From NCBI RefSeq assembly GCF_001580615.1, contig NZ_LHZC01000055.1:186001-250000 (forward strand): DNA of 64,000 nt. Direction: 5' to 3'. Position numbers and translations under genes: made by a program. Under the pieces are notes generated by a model, which saw nothing but the letters and a program-made list of their open reading frames with translations, had not been told where the DNA came from and ran no database searches. Origin of the DNA: Acetobacter malorum. Its GTDB lineage: Bacteria > Pseudomonadota > Alphaproteobacteria > Acetobacterales > Acetobacteraceae. Each line of letters starts with the position of its first letter. The first letter of the stretch is position 1. Below are positions 1 through 7,472 of this stretch, piece by piece.

Positions 1-713
1 GACAGTGCTGCACCGCCGGTGCGTACCCATACCATCCTCGCAGTTTCAAAGCCTGCACAGGCCATTGCTTTCGCCATCTCCCCGGCCAAGGCCACAACAC
101 TCACCCCCGCCAGAGCCAGCCCCATCCAGAGCGACCCACGCGGCAGCGGGTTGAGCGAGCGGGCCAGACCATCGGGCCGGGCAGGGGGCAGGCAGGCAGG
201 CAACACCAGCAGCACCGCCCGCGACAGACACGCGGACGCGACCAGCGCCAGCATAGCTACTCCCGCCGGAAGGGCCGCCACAGCCGAGGCCCGCACCAGC
301 AGGCTCAGGCCCAGCGCCATCACGCCATAACTGCCAATCCGGCTGTCGCGCATAATCTCCAGCCGACGCTCCCGTGTGGCCCCGCCGCAGCCATCGGCCA
401 TGTCAGCCAGCCCATCTTCATGCAGGCCGCCAGTCAGCACACACTGGAACGTCAGCGCCAGCCCCGCCGCCGGCAACGCCGCCACATGGCCCAGCCGCAG
501 CAGCCAGAACACTGCCCCGACAAGCAAGCCAATCGCCGTGCCAATCAGCGGCCAGCACCAGATGGAACGGCCCATCGGCCACAGCGCCGTGCTGGCGCGT
601 TGCGTGGGGGAGAGCAGCCAGCCCACGGGCAGGCGCGTCAGTAAACTCAGCCCGCAGGCCAGATCCAGCCGCAGCCGCGCACCAAAGGAGTCTGCCGGGG
701 TCGGGGTGCTCAT
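1..713 (-). CDS. cobS: Adenosylcobinamide-GDP ribazoletransferase CobS (cut off by the window edge)
   Basis: This integral membrane enzyme joins adenosylcobinamide-GDP to alpha-ribazole in the last steps of cobalamin synthesis. The reverse strand reads an N-terminus MSTPTPADSFGARLRL followed by a hydrophobic protein with the CobS signature GGLHEDGLADMADGCGG near residue 95, which includes the acidic metal-binding residues. No stop is reached before base 1, so the C-terminus lies outside the window. Its ATG overlaps the cobT stop by 4 bp (ATGA), indicating translational coupling in a cobT-cobS operon. I am confident of the family. Confidence 0.9.
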   Translation of the reverse strand, partial: MSTPTPADSFGARLRLDLACGLSLLTRLPVGWLLSPTQRASTALWPMGRSIWCWPLIGTAIGLLVGAVFWLLRLGHVAALPAAGLALTFQCVLTGGLHEDGLADMADGCGGATRERRLEIMRDSRIGSYGVMALGLSLLVRASAVAALPAGVAMLALVASACLSRAVLLVLPACLPPARPDGLARSLNPLPRGSLWMGLALAGVSVVALAGEMAKAMACAGFETARMVWVRTGGAAL

Positions 714-1903
714 GCGCGGCCTGAAACCGCAGCCTGCGCAAACGTCGCCATGCCATTATGGCAGGCCATCGCCGCCCGCAGCAGCGGCACCGCGAGTGCC
801 GCGCCCGACGCTTCCCCCAGCCGTAAACCAAGGTCCAGCAACGGCACCAGCCCCAGCTTTTCCGCCAGCCGCGCATGGCCTGCTTCTGCAGAACAATGGG
901 AGAGGCGCGTATGGTCCAGCCCGCCAGCCGCCAGCCGTGCCAGCGGAGCCACTGCCGCCGTGCAGACAAATCCATCCAGCAGCACCGGAATACCGTAATG
1001 CCGCGCCGCCAGCGCTGCCCCCAGCAAAGCCGCGAGTTCATACCCGCCCAGCCTGCGGGCGACCTCAAGTGGGTCAAACCCGGCCACGCCTGCTACGCCA
1101 GACTCAGCGTCAGATACCTTACCATGACTATCAACCCTTTGCTCACCGGATGCGGGTGTCACAGTGCCGAATGGCTTTGCGTAACGGCTTCCTGCCTCAG
1201 AGGCACCCTGTGCCGCTGCCATTTCCGCTTTATGGAACGCTAACGCGGCATCAATCACCCGCGCTTTGTGCGCCACACCCGGAGCATCCAGCCCCGTGCC
1301 ACGCCCGGCCCAGTCTGCCCCCACGCCACCAAACAGCCCTGCCGCCAGCGCTGCCGCCGCCGTGGTGTTGCCAATGCCCATTTCCCCCAGACACAGCAGG
1401 TCACAGTCCCGCGGTGCCGCGTTATACCCCGTCTGCACAGCCTCCAGAAACGCGGCTTCTGTCATGGCCGGAGCGGTGGTGAAATCCGCCGTGGAAGCCA
1501 GCCCCAGCACCGGCACCACCCGCAACCGGGCATCCGCCACGCGGGCCAGCTGGTTGATGGCCGCGCCGCCGGTTTCAAAATTCTGTACCATCTGCACAGT
1601 GACATCCTGCGGCCAGGGCGACACACCTTGCCGCACCACGCCATGATTGCCCGCAAAAATCAGGATCTGCACCCGCTCAAGCTGAGGCTGCGCCCGCTTC
1701 TGCCAGCCACCCAGCCAGCGCGTCAGCTCTTCCAGCCGCCCCAGACTGCCCGCCGGTTTGGTCAGCTTGGCCTCGCGGTCGGCAATCTGCTGCTGAGCCG
1801 CTGCATCCACCCCCGGCAATGCCACGCAGGCAGCCCGCAGGGCGGAGAGGGAGTCAATCGACCATTTCGGATCGTGGAGTGTGCTCGTTTTCATGGGCCG
1901 CAT
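710..1903 (-). CDS. cobT: Nicotinate-nucleotide--dimethylbenzimidazole phosphoribosyltransferase CobT
   Basis: CobT makes alpha-ribazole phosphate from nicotinate mononucleotide and dimethylbenzimidazole, the lower ligand of cobalamin. The protein has the family blocks in order: REAKLTKPAGSLGRLEEL near residue 45, IFAGNHGVV near 80, GEMGIGNTTAAAAL near 170 and a C-terminal LDLGLRLGEASGAALA with the catalytic glutamate. At 397 aa it is longer than the usual 350 aa because of an insert of about 40 residues near position 235 (around QGASEAGSRYAKPFG). The start is ATG at 1903, and an alternative ATG lies three codons in. cobS follows with a 4-bp overlap. No B12 riboswitch is visible in the 100 bp upstream. 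Confidence 0.92.
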   Translation of the reverse strand: MRPMKTSTLHDPKWSIDSLSALRAACVALPGVDAAAQQQIADREAKLTKPAGSLGRLEELTRWLGGWQKRAQPQLERVQILIFAGNHGVVRQGVSPWPQDVTVQMVQNFETGGAAINQLARVADARLRVVPVLGLASTADFTTAPAMTEAAFLEAVQTGYNAAPRDCDLLCLGEMGIGNTTAAAALAAGLFGGVGADWAGRGTGLDAPGVAHKARVIDAALAFHKAEMAAAQGASEAGSRYAKPFGTVTPASGEQRVDSHGKVSDAESGVAGVAGFDPLEVARRLGGYELAALLGAALAARHYGIPVLLDGFVCTAAVAPLARLAAGGLDHTRLSHCSAEAGHARLAEKLGLVPLLDLGLRLGEASGAALAVPLLRAAMACHNGMATFAQAAVSGRA

Positions 1904-2003
1904 GGATACAGTCTAAAGACTCCACATCATAACCCTGTTTTTCGAACGCTCCATCCAGCAGGAGGTATGGAAATAAGGGGAAGACCTCTTTCCTCCCCAC
2001 TCT

Positions 2004-2847
2004 TCAGGCCTTTATCATACTGAGAGACTGAATTTCGGCCTCAAACTCTGTCTTCATGGCCGCTTTTTCCGCGTCCGAAAGCCACGAGGCGTCGAGTGTC
2101 CGCAGAGACATCGCCGCGACCTCTTCCACGCTCAGTGACAGAACGCGCGCCATCGTCACATACGTCGTGCCAATATCCGTCCCGAACATCGGCGGGTCGT
2201 CTGTGCAGGGAACAAGAAACAGCCCGGCCTCATGCATCGCTTTCAGCGTTTCTGCCCGTTTTTCCATACGCTGCGGCACACAGGTATGGGAGCAGACGGT
2301 AAACGGCACACCACGTTCCCTGCACCGGCATGTCAGAACCGGGTCCGCCAGCATATTATAGCCGTGGTCAATCCGGTCACAGCCCAGAACATCAAGGCAG
2401 GTTTCGACATTGCGCGGCGGTGCCTGCGTCAGCGTCTGATTGTCCTCACAGGCATGCGCCGTGCAACGCAGGCCGGCGGACCGGGCCAGAGCATAGGCAT
2501 CCTTAAACAACTCCGGCGGGCCTTTGAATTCGGCACAGTCCATGCCGATCCCGATAACCTCCTCCCGCGGATGGGCGAGAACGTCTCTCACCATCGCTAT
2601 CGCGACCTCCGGCCCGAGTTCCCGGTTGATGGCAGGAATCAGACGGCCAGTAATCCCAAGCTCTTCTTTCGCCCGTCGAAGGCCATCAATAAACCCATCC
2701 ACCATGGTCTCGTAACTGACCCCATGCGGGTAACGACCGGTCTGCCACAAGCAGCGTTTCGACCGACATATGCCGGGACCGCACGCGCGCAAGCCACGCT
2801 GCACCGAGCGACAGAAGCAGGACGCAGGCGACAATAATCCCGGTCAT
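2004..2847 (-). pseudogene. Deletion fusion: N-terminus of a sodium:solute symporter joined out of frame to the C-terminal part of adenosine deaminase
   Basis: From 2847 down to about 2730 the reverse strand encodes MTGIIVACVLLLSLGAAW...VADRSLPAWG, the first helix and RSLP motif of an SSS-family symporter. From about 2728 to 2004, in another frame, it encodes the C-terminal two thirds of adenosine deaminase: HGVSYETMVDG, the HACED motif with catalytic residues, IDHGYNML and the metal-binding TDDPPMFGT. The deaminase N-terminus with its HxH zinc site is missing, and so is almost all of the symporter. The simplest reading is one deletion joining two neighbouring genes of one operon. The symporter start overlaps the DUF3311 stop (ATGA), the usual arrangement for this transporter pair. 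Neither product can be functional. Confidence 0.82.
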
Positions 2848-3035
2848 CTCAGCCTCTCACAGAGCCAAAGACACAATGATGTCAGCGGGAACCACGCAAA
2901 GAGCCAGATAAAAACAATGGGAATCCCGAAAACCGAAACTGGCAGACAACTGAGAAATGGTGCGACAAGAACAATCGCAATGCATGGAATGCCAAAACCG
3001 AGCGCTACGGCCCGCCTGTTCGGGAAAGTGGACAT
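2844..3035 (-). CDS. DUF3311 small membrane protein
   Basis: This 63-aa protein has two hydrophobic segments and the DUF3311 pattern PVSVFGIPIVFIWLF near its C-terminus. Family members normally sit directly upstream of a sodium:solute symporter gene and are thought to be an accessory subunit; the biochemical role is not established. The start ATG overlaps the stop of the TetR gene (TGATG), and its own stop overlaps the truncated symporter start. It is probably an orphaned relic, because its partner has been lost by deletion. Confidence 0.7.
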   Translation of the reverse strand: MSTFPNRRAVALGFGIPCIAIVLVAPFLSCLPVSVFGIPIVFIWLFAWFPLTSLCLWLCERLR

Positions 3036-3619
3036 CACGGCTTTTTCTTTTTGGCCGGAGCAGAGCGCCGGGTCTCATTCAGCACCAGTTCCATCGCCCA
3101 GCCGATGGTCGTCCCAATCTCCTTCGCATCCATGTCGAACTCTTCTCTGAGCGTCAGCCAGGATTGAACATTGTCCAGACAGGCCAGAACAGCCTCCGCC
3201 CGCAATCGGTCTGGGGCAGGGATGTCGGGTGTGTCATTCCATAAGAGGCTCCGTCTCCGAGAAGCCAGTTCATTCCGGAACGTGCTGCGCATGGAGCGCC
3301 CAATGCGCGTGAGCGCAAGAATACGGGCAAGATCCGGACGATTGTCGAACTTCCCAACGGCGACCTGAAACCCTTTGACAACGCCCTCCGGGTCATCCTG
3401 TGACGCCAGCCCGAAGACCTCCGTATTCAGCCAGTCAGCCGTTGCCGCAAGCAGAGCGTCGCGGGAAGGAAAGTAACGATACACCGTCCGCAGTGAGACA
3501 CCCGCCCTTTTTGCAAGAGCAGACGTCGCAATACTGCTGTCCTCGCTCTCTTCAAGCAGAGCAATGAAAGCCTCAATAATACGTTGCCGGGTCTGGGCTG
3601 CATATTCGTCGCGGAGCAT
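3035..3619 (-). CDS. TetR-family transcriptional regulator
   Basis: This is an N-terminal TetR HTH protein: the helix-turn-helix is around residues 30-55 (IATSALAKRAGVSLRTVYRYF), followed by an all-helical ligand-binding region. It ends in a basic AKKKKP tail. I chose ATG at 3619, since the longer frame starts with GTG inside the operator region. It heads the operon with DUF3311 and the deleted symporter/deaminase, so it probably regulated nucleoside or organic-acid uptake. A perfect inverted repeat lies 20 bp upstream. Confidence 0.85.
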   Translation of the reverse strand: MLRDEYAAQTRQRIIEAFIALLEESEDSSIATSALAKRAGVSLRTVYRYFPSRDALLAATADWLNTEVFGLASQDDPEGVVKGFQVAVGKFDNRPDLARILALTRIGRSMRSTFRNELASRRRSLLWNDTPDIPAPDRLRAEAVLACLDNVQSWLTLREEFDMDAKEIGTTIGWAMELVLNETRRSAPAKKKKP

Positions 3620-3638
3620 GTGGCACACATATGTAGTT

Positions 3639-3656
3639 GTGACACATGTGTGTCAC
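3639..3656. promoter_or_regulatory. Candidate TetR operator, inverted repeat GTGACACA-TG-TGTGTCAC
   Basis: Two perfect 8-bp arms are separated by 2 bp, immediately upstream of the TetR start. The spacing and position fit an autoregulatory operator; binding is inferred. The rest of 3657-3900 shows no gene. Confidence 0.5.
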
Positions 3657-3900
3657 GTAAATCCGCGCCTGACAAGATGCCTTGTTGCGGTAACGGATTG
3701 TTATGCTCTGAGGAGAGTGGTCCGCGGAGTAGGGACCGCTTATGAAAGAAAAAATCATACCCGCTCAGGTTGGGACCGGAGAGCAAGCTCCGCCTATGGG
3801 CGTTGTTTCCGTTTAGTCGGCAGCTGGTTTTGCAGGGTAAACCGAATGTCAGTTATCAGTCATGAAAACTAGAACGCAGGCATTTAACGAATACGATGCT

Positions 3901-5181
3901 TTAGCTTGTCTCCTTTGAGACAAATCCGCAAGCTTCCATGAACGTCCATGCGCGAAGCCAACTAATAATATCGTCGATTTGAAGGCGCTTCACGTCAACC
4001 GCCCTTTCAGGGAATGAGGCATTATACCGACGCATTGCGGCGAGATGCTCAACATAAGCCTCTCGCAACATGCCAGTTAGGCGAAACCCGAGATGGTGAG
4101 CGAAAACAGTCTCGATCATACTAGTCACCATCCCACCCCAATAAGGCGTTTCAAACTCAACTGGAAAATTTTCTTCAATACAGTCGTTGATAACTCGTTC
4201 GGCTATAAGCAATAATCGACCATCAAAGCCCAATTTTGGGATCTCTGAAAAGCTGCTACGATCCTCCTTTTTCAATTGACTAGTGATGAGGCTTGTTCGA
4301 TCTACATCAGTAAGTTGAAAAGGATTCAGGGCGCAGATAATAAGTTCAGAGCGTTCTTCCCCTACAAGGGACATCTGGATTTCATGCCAGCGTTTGCGAA
4401 TAAAGCAAAAGCCATGGAGACCTTCTTTCTCCATTAGTTGGGCGGCATACGAAGTGATATTTCGTAGTGTATCGCAAGTATGAACAGGTAAAAAAGAACG
4501 ATTTTCTTCGTCATATTCGATCCATCCCGGGATGTCCGGAAAAGACGCAACTACACAAGCCATTGCATTATGTGACAACAAACAATTAGCAAAATTTTGA
4601 AATTCTTCATCGTCGGGAATATAAAGAGATAGACGTAGGCTCTGTACGCTAGCATCAGGAAATTTTGGTTGATACAAGACAATATTTCGATCAGAAATCA
4701 GCAGGTCATACAGGTAGGCCTGCTTCGCAATTTTGGCTTCAATAGGAGCCACAAGAATATTGAAAATGTCTTTTTCTCCTGATCCAGGAAAAAGACTAGA
4801 AATATAATTGCTATATGCGAGAAGCTCCGTAAATGCATTGCGTTCTGCCGCTCTGTTAATTTTTAGCTCAAGTATAAAAATACCATCTTCATGAGTGCCT
4901 AGTAAATCGAGGAACATATGTCTCGTCTTGTCGATAGGTAAATTAATCCCAGCACCAATAAATTCACCCCCGCGTGTAAGATCGTGAAGATAACGTAGCT
5001 TCTCAAGGGCTCGCTCTTTCAGAAGCTTCCAGAGTTCAAAATCAGGAATATCAAATTCACTAAGTGCGCCCGAGGATGTCGGTGTAGCCGCCTCTAGTCT
5101 CACTTCATCGTCTTCAAGGACGGCATCTAAGCCGACTGCGAATAAATGCTTTTGTACATCTTCTTCGGAGAAAGTAGTCAT
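3901..5181 (-). CDS. Unrecognised 426-aa protein with a PD-(D/E)xK-like ELK motif
   Basis: I do not recognise a named family. The first 150 residues contain FLDLLGTHEDGIFILELK followed by NRAAERNAFTELLAYSNYI. An acidic residue ahead of a hydrophobic strand ending in ExK, then a helix with conserved polar residues, is how restriction-like (NucS/DUF91-type) nuclease cores look. The rest is a mixed alpha/beta region ending near KETS with no evident membrane segment. Base composition is clearly more AT-rich than the cob genes on either side, suggesting horizontal acquisition. It stands alone: no partner gene lies in the same direction within 300 bp. A nuclease or defence role is inference only. 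Confidence 0.7.
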   Translation of the reverse strand: MTTFSEEDVQKHLFAVGLDAVLEDDEVRLEAATPTSSGALSEFDIPDFELWKLLKERALEKLRYLHDLTRGGEFIGAGINLPIDKTRHMFLDLLGTHEDGIFILELKINRAAERNAFTELLAYSNYISSLFPGSGEKDIFNILVAPIEAKIAKQAYLYDLLISDRNIVLYQPKFPDASVQSLRLSLYIPDDEEFQNFANCLLSHNAMACVVASFPDIPGWIEYDEENRSFLPVHTCDTLRNITSYAAQLMEKEGLHGFCFIRKRWHEIQMSLVGEERSELIICALNPFQLTDVDRTSLITSQLKKEDRSSFSEIPKLGFDGRLLLIAERVINDCIEENFPVEFETPYWGGMVTSMIETVFAHHLGFRLTGMLREAYVEHLAAMRRYNASFPERAVDVKRLQIDDIISWLRAWTFMEACGFVSKETS

Positions 5182-5443
5182 TTGTTCCTCAATCAGTCGG
5201 ATTTAAAAATAGTGCTCGACACCATGTGATGTAGTGTCGCAAGTAACGGACTTGACCTATATTATACTCATGTGGGCTTTCGGCTGCAGGCGGTTTAGTG
5301 ATTTCGTCTCAAAAGAAGTCGAAAGCTGTCTTAATTGCTAAGGCCGTAAACAACAGCTTCAGCCCCCATAGTCAAAACATACAAAGCACACCGAAACACC
5401 AGAAAAAAAGCCGAGGCATGATCCTACCTGCTATGCTGTGATA

Positions 5444-5483
5444 AACCCCACAACCCCACAACCCCACAACCCCACAACCCCAC
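5444..5483. repeat. Five perfect tandem copies of the 8-bp unit AACCCCAC upstream of cobU
   Basis: The array ends 22 bp before the cobU ATG, in the leader. The unit length is not a multiple of three, and such arrays are prone to slippage. The remaining intergenic DNA from 5182 to 5443 is AT-rich and shows no gene. Confidence 0.85.
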
Positions 5484-5505
5484 GGCAGCAGAAAGCGGAT
5501 TGCGC

Positions 5506-6150
5506 ATGACCTCCATCACGCTCAAGGCAGACCCGGCCAGTCCGGCAGGCACACCAACAGATGGGCAGACCGCGCCTGCACCCACGCCCGTCACAGCCAC
5601 GCAGAACGACCCTGCGCAGCTCCCCGCAGGTCTGTCCGCAACAACGCTCATTCTGGGCGGAGCGCGGTCCGGCAAAAGCCGCCATGCGGAAGCCCTGATA
5701 ACAGCGCTGCCCGCCCCGTGGGTCTATCTGGCCACAGGCCGCGCGTTTGATACGGAAATGCAGGACCGTATCGCGCACCATCGCGCCGGTCGGGCAGAGG
5801 GCTGGCAGACGGTGGAAGAACCTTTCGCAGTGGCCGATGTTCTGCGTGCCCATACCGACCGCCCGGTGTTGCTGGACTGCCTGACCCTGTGGCTGACTAA
5901 CCTCCTGCTGGAAGAGCGCAGCATTCCAGACGCCACACACGCACTCATCACCGCTCTGGCCGAACGCCGCGCTCCCACCGTGCTGGTGGGGAATGAGGTC
6001 GGGCTTGGCATTGTGCCGGAACATAAACTGGCCCGGCAGTTTCGGGATGAAGCAGGCCTTCTCCATCAACGTCTGGCCGAGAAAGTTGGAAAAGTCCTGT
6101 TTATTGCAGCAGGGTTACCCCTCGTCCTCAAGGACACGCCACCAGCCTGA
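5506..6150 (+). CDS. cobU: Bifunctional adenosylcobinamide kinase / adenosylcobinamide-phosphate guanylyltransferase CobU
   Basis: This enzyme phosphorylates adenosylcobinamide and attaches GMP, feeding CobS. The P-loop GGARSGKS lies near residue 50, followed by YLATGRAFDTEMQDRI, the guanylylation-site segment HHRAGRAEGWQTVEEP with its histidine, LLDCLTLWLTNLL and VGNEVGLGIVPE. The first ~40 residues are a Pro/Thr/Ala-rich extension not usual in the family. Start is ATG 5506; a TTG two codons upstream is less likely. It lies 3.6 kb from cobT/cobS with unrelated genes between, so the salvage pathway is split here. It is also named cobP in other species. Confidence 0.92.
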   Translation: MTSITLKADPASPAGTPTDGQTAPAPTPVTATQNDPAQLPAGLSATTLILGGARSGKSRHAEALITALPAPWVYLATGRAFDTEMQDRIAHHRAGRAEGWQTVEEPFAVADVLRAHTDRPVLLDCLTLWLTNLLLEERSIPDATHALITALAERRAPTVLVGNEVGLGIVPEHKLARQFRDEAGLLHQRLAEKVGKVLFIAAGLPLVLKDTPPA

Positions 6151-6168
6151 GCCAGCGACGACCCATCC

Positions 6169-7284
6169 TCAGATGTGGTCCACCGCCCGGCGGCCAATGG
6201 CCGGATCATCGGTAAAAAACCCGTCTAGCCCCATATCAAGATAGCGTTGAATTTCCTGAATGGACCCGTGCACATTGCGGGCTGCATCTCCGTCCGCATT
6301 GCGTAACTGGCGCGGCAGGAAATGGTTTTCCGGGCGGCAGGTATAGGCATGCACCAGCAGCCCCGCCGCATGCGCATCCTCCACCAGAGAGGACGGCTCA
6401 AGCCACGCCCCCTGCGCATCGCGCGGAATAAGGTCGGTCAGGGACGGGCCAATCACATCCGCATAACGCCGCACGTCTTTCAGGCCCGCCGGGGTCATCA
6501 GGTCTCCAAAGGTGGTTTTTTGGCCTTTGGCGGCCAGATCAGGTGGCACCTCTTTGCGTTCCCCCATCAGCAGCATCAGCCGCGCCTGTGGGTTGATGAC
6601 ATGCACATCTGCGCCAATGCGCTGGAGGTTTCCGGTCTCGAAGGACTGCACTTCCAGCGGGGCGGTGCGCGTATAGGCATGGGCTGCAATCGTGCGCAGG
6701 AACACGGCCTCCGGGTCAAACCCCAGCGTATGAAAGTGCGTGGAATGTTTGATTTCGGGGATCAGCCCCAGAACCCGACCGCGCGTGGCAGATTCAGCAG
6801 CGACAAAATCAATCATTTCCTCAAAGGTCGGAATATCAAAATGTCCGTCAAAGCGGGTGTTATGCACACGCAGCGTTGCCAGACGTTCCTTTGCTCGCAG
6901 GGTTTTCAGCTCCGCAAGGGTAAAGTCCGTCGTAAACCAGCCAGTGGCTGTCGTGCCATCAATGGTGGCGGTGCGTTTGCGGCTGGCAAACTCCGGCCGC
7001 TGCGCAACGTCCGTCGTCTCGGCAATATTGGTTTCATGGCGGCAGACCATCACGCCATCTTTGGTCATCACAAGGTCGGGCTCGATAAAATCCGCACCAT
7101 CAGCAATGGCCTGGGCGTAAGCGGCCAGTGTGTGTTCGGGCCGCAGGGCGGACGCACCCCGGTGCGCAAACACCAAGGGGCGCGGGGTGAGGGAGGGTGC
7201 AGCTCCCGCCTGCCGCACACTTCCGTAGAGGGCCGCGGCACAGGATGTTGCCAGAGCAGAACGACGAGAAAAAACCCGCATCAA
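6169..7284 (-). CDS. glpQ: Glycerophosphodiester phosphodiesterase, exported (GlpQ-like)
   Basis: It hydrolyses glycerophosphodiesters to glycerol-3-phosphate and alcohol in the periplasm. The N-terminus (RRSALATS, Ala-rich, ending AGAAPS) is a Tat-like signal peptide. The catalytic TIM-barrel motifs follow: FAHRGASALRPEHT near residue 40, IEPDLVMTKDG near 68 and CRHETN near 82. The C-terminal LDGFFTDDP is the usual family ending. At 371 aa it matches periplasmic GlpQ rather than the short cytosolic UgpQ. It converges on cobU with 18 bp between stops. An AT-rich spacer separates it from the divergent heptosyltransferase. Confidence 0.9.
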   Translation of the reverse strand: MMRVFSRRSALATSCAAALYGSVRQAGAAPSLTPRPLVFAHRGASALRPEHTLAAYAQAIADGADFIEPDLVMTKDGVMVCRHETNIAETTDVAQRPEFASRKRTATIDGTTATGWFTTDFTLAELKTLRAKERLATLRVHNTRFDGHFDIPTFEEMIDFVAAESATRGRVLGLIPEIKHSTHFHTLGFDPEAVFLRTIAAHAYTRTAPLEVQSFETGNLQRIGADVHVINPQARLMLLMGERKEVPPDLAAKGQKTTFGDLMTPAGLKDVRRYADVIGPSLTDLIPRDAQGAWLEPSSLVEDAHAAGLLVHAYTCRPENHFLPRQLRNADGDAARNVHGSIQEIQRYLDMGLDGFFTDDPAIGRRAVDHI

Positions 7285-7373
7285 ACCAACCTTAAATTAG
7301 GGAATAGTGTGTGAGAGTTTACCCTTTTTTAGGTGTTAGTGTGGTGATGTTTTCATGAAGAATGACACAGTGT

Positions 7374-7387
7374 TAAATCAGGAGTTA
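7374..7387 (+). promoter_or_regulatory. Single copy of the recombinase-cassette site TAAATCAGGAGTTA
   Basis: The 15 bases 7373-7387 (TTAAATCAGGAGTTA) are identical to 30408-30422, the Hint-side site of the second recombinase cassette. It lies about 85 bp before the heptosyltransferase start. A weak inverted partner (CCTTGATTTAG) sits at about 7418-7428. An 8-codon frame (ATG 7397 to TGA 7423) follows it. The site could be a recombination site, a shared operator or a shared leader element. Confidence 0.45.
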
Positions 7388-7472
7388 CATAGACAAATGC
7401 GAATTGTCTTTATAAGACCTTGATTTAGTAGTTTTTATTACAAAAATTTTGTCTTTCACGAGGTGATCCTCT

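Noticed and set aside
5444-5483. AACCCCAC array considered as a CRISPR remnant
   Set aside because: No spacers and no cas genes; it is a pure microsatellite.
7397-7423. 8-codon leader frame before the heptosyltransferase considered as an attenuator peptide
   Set aside because: No run of a regulatory amino acid and no clear alternative hairpins; noted only with the site feature.
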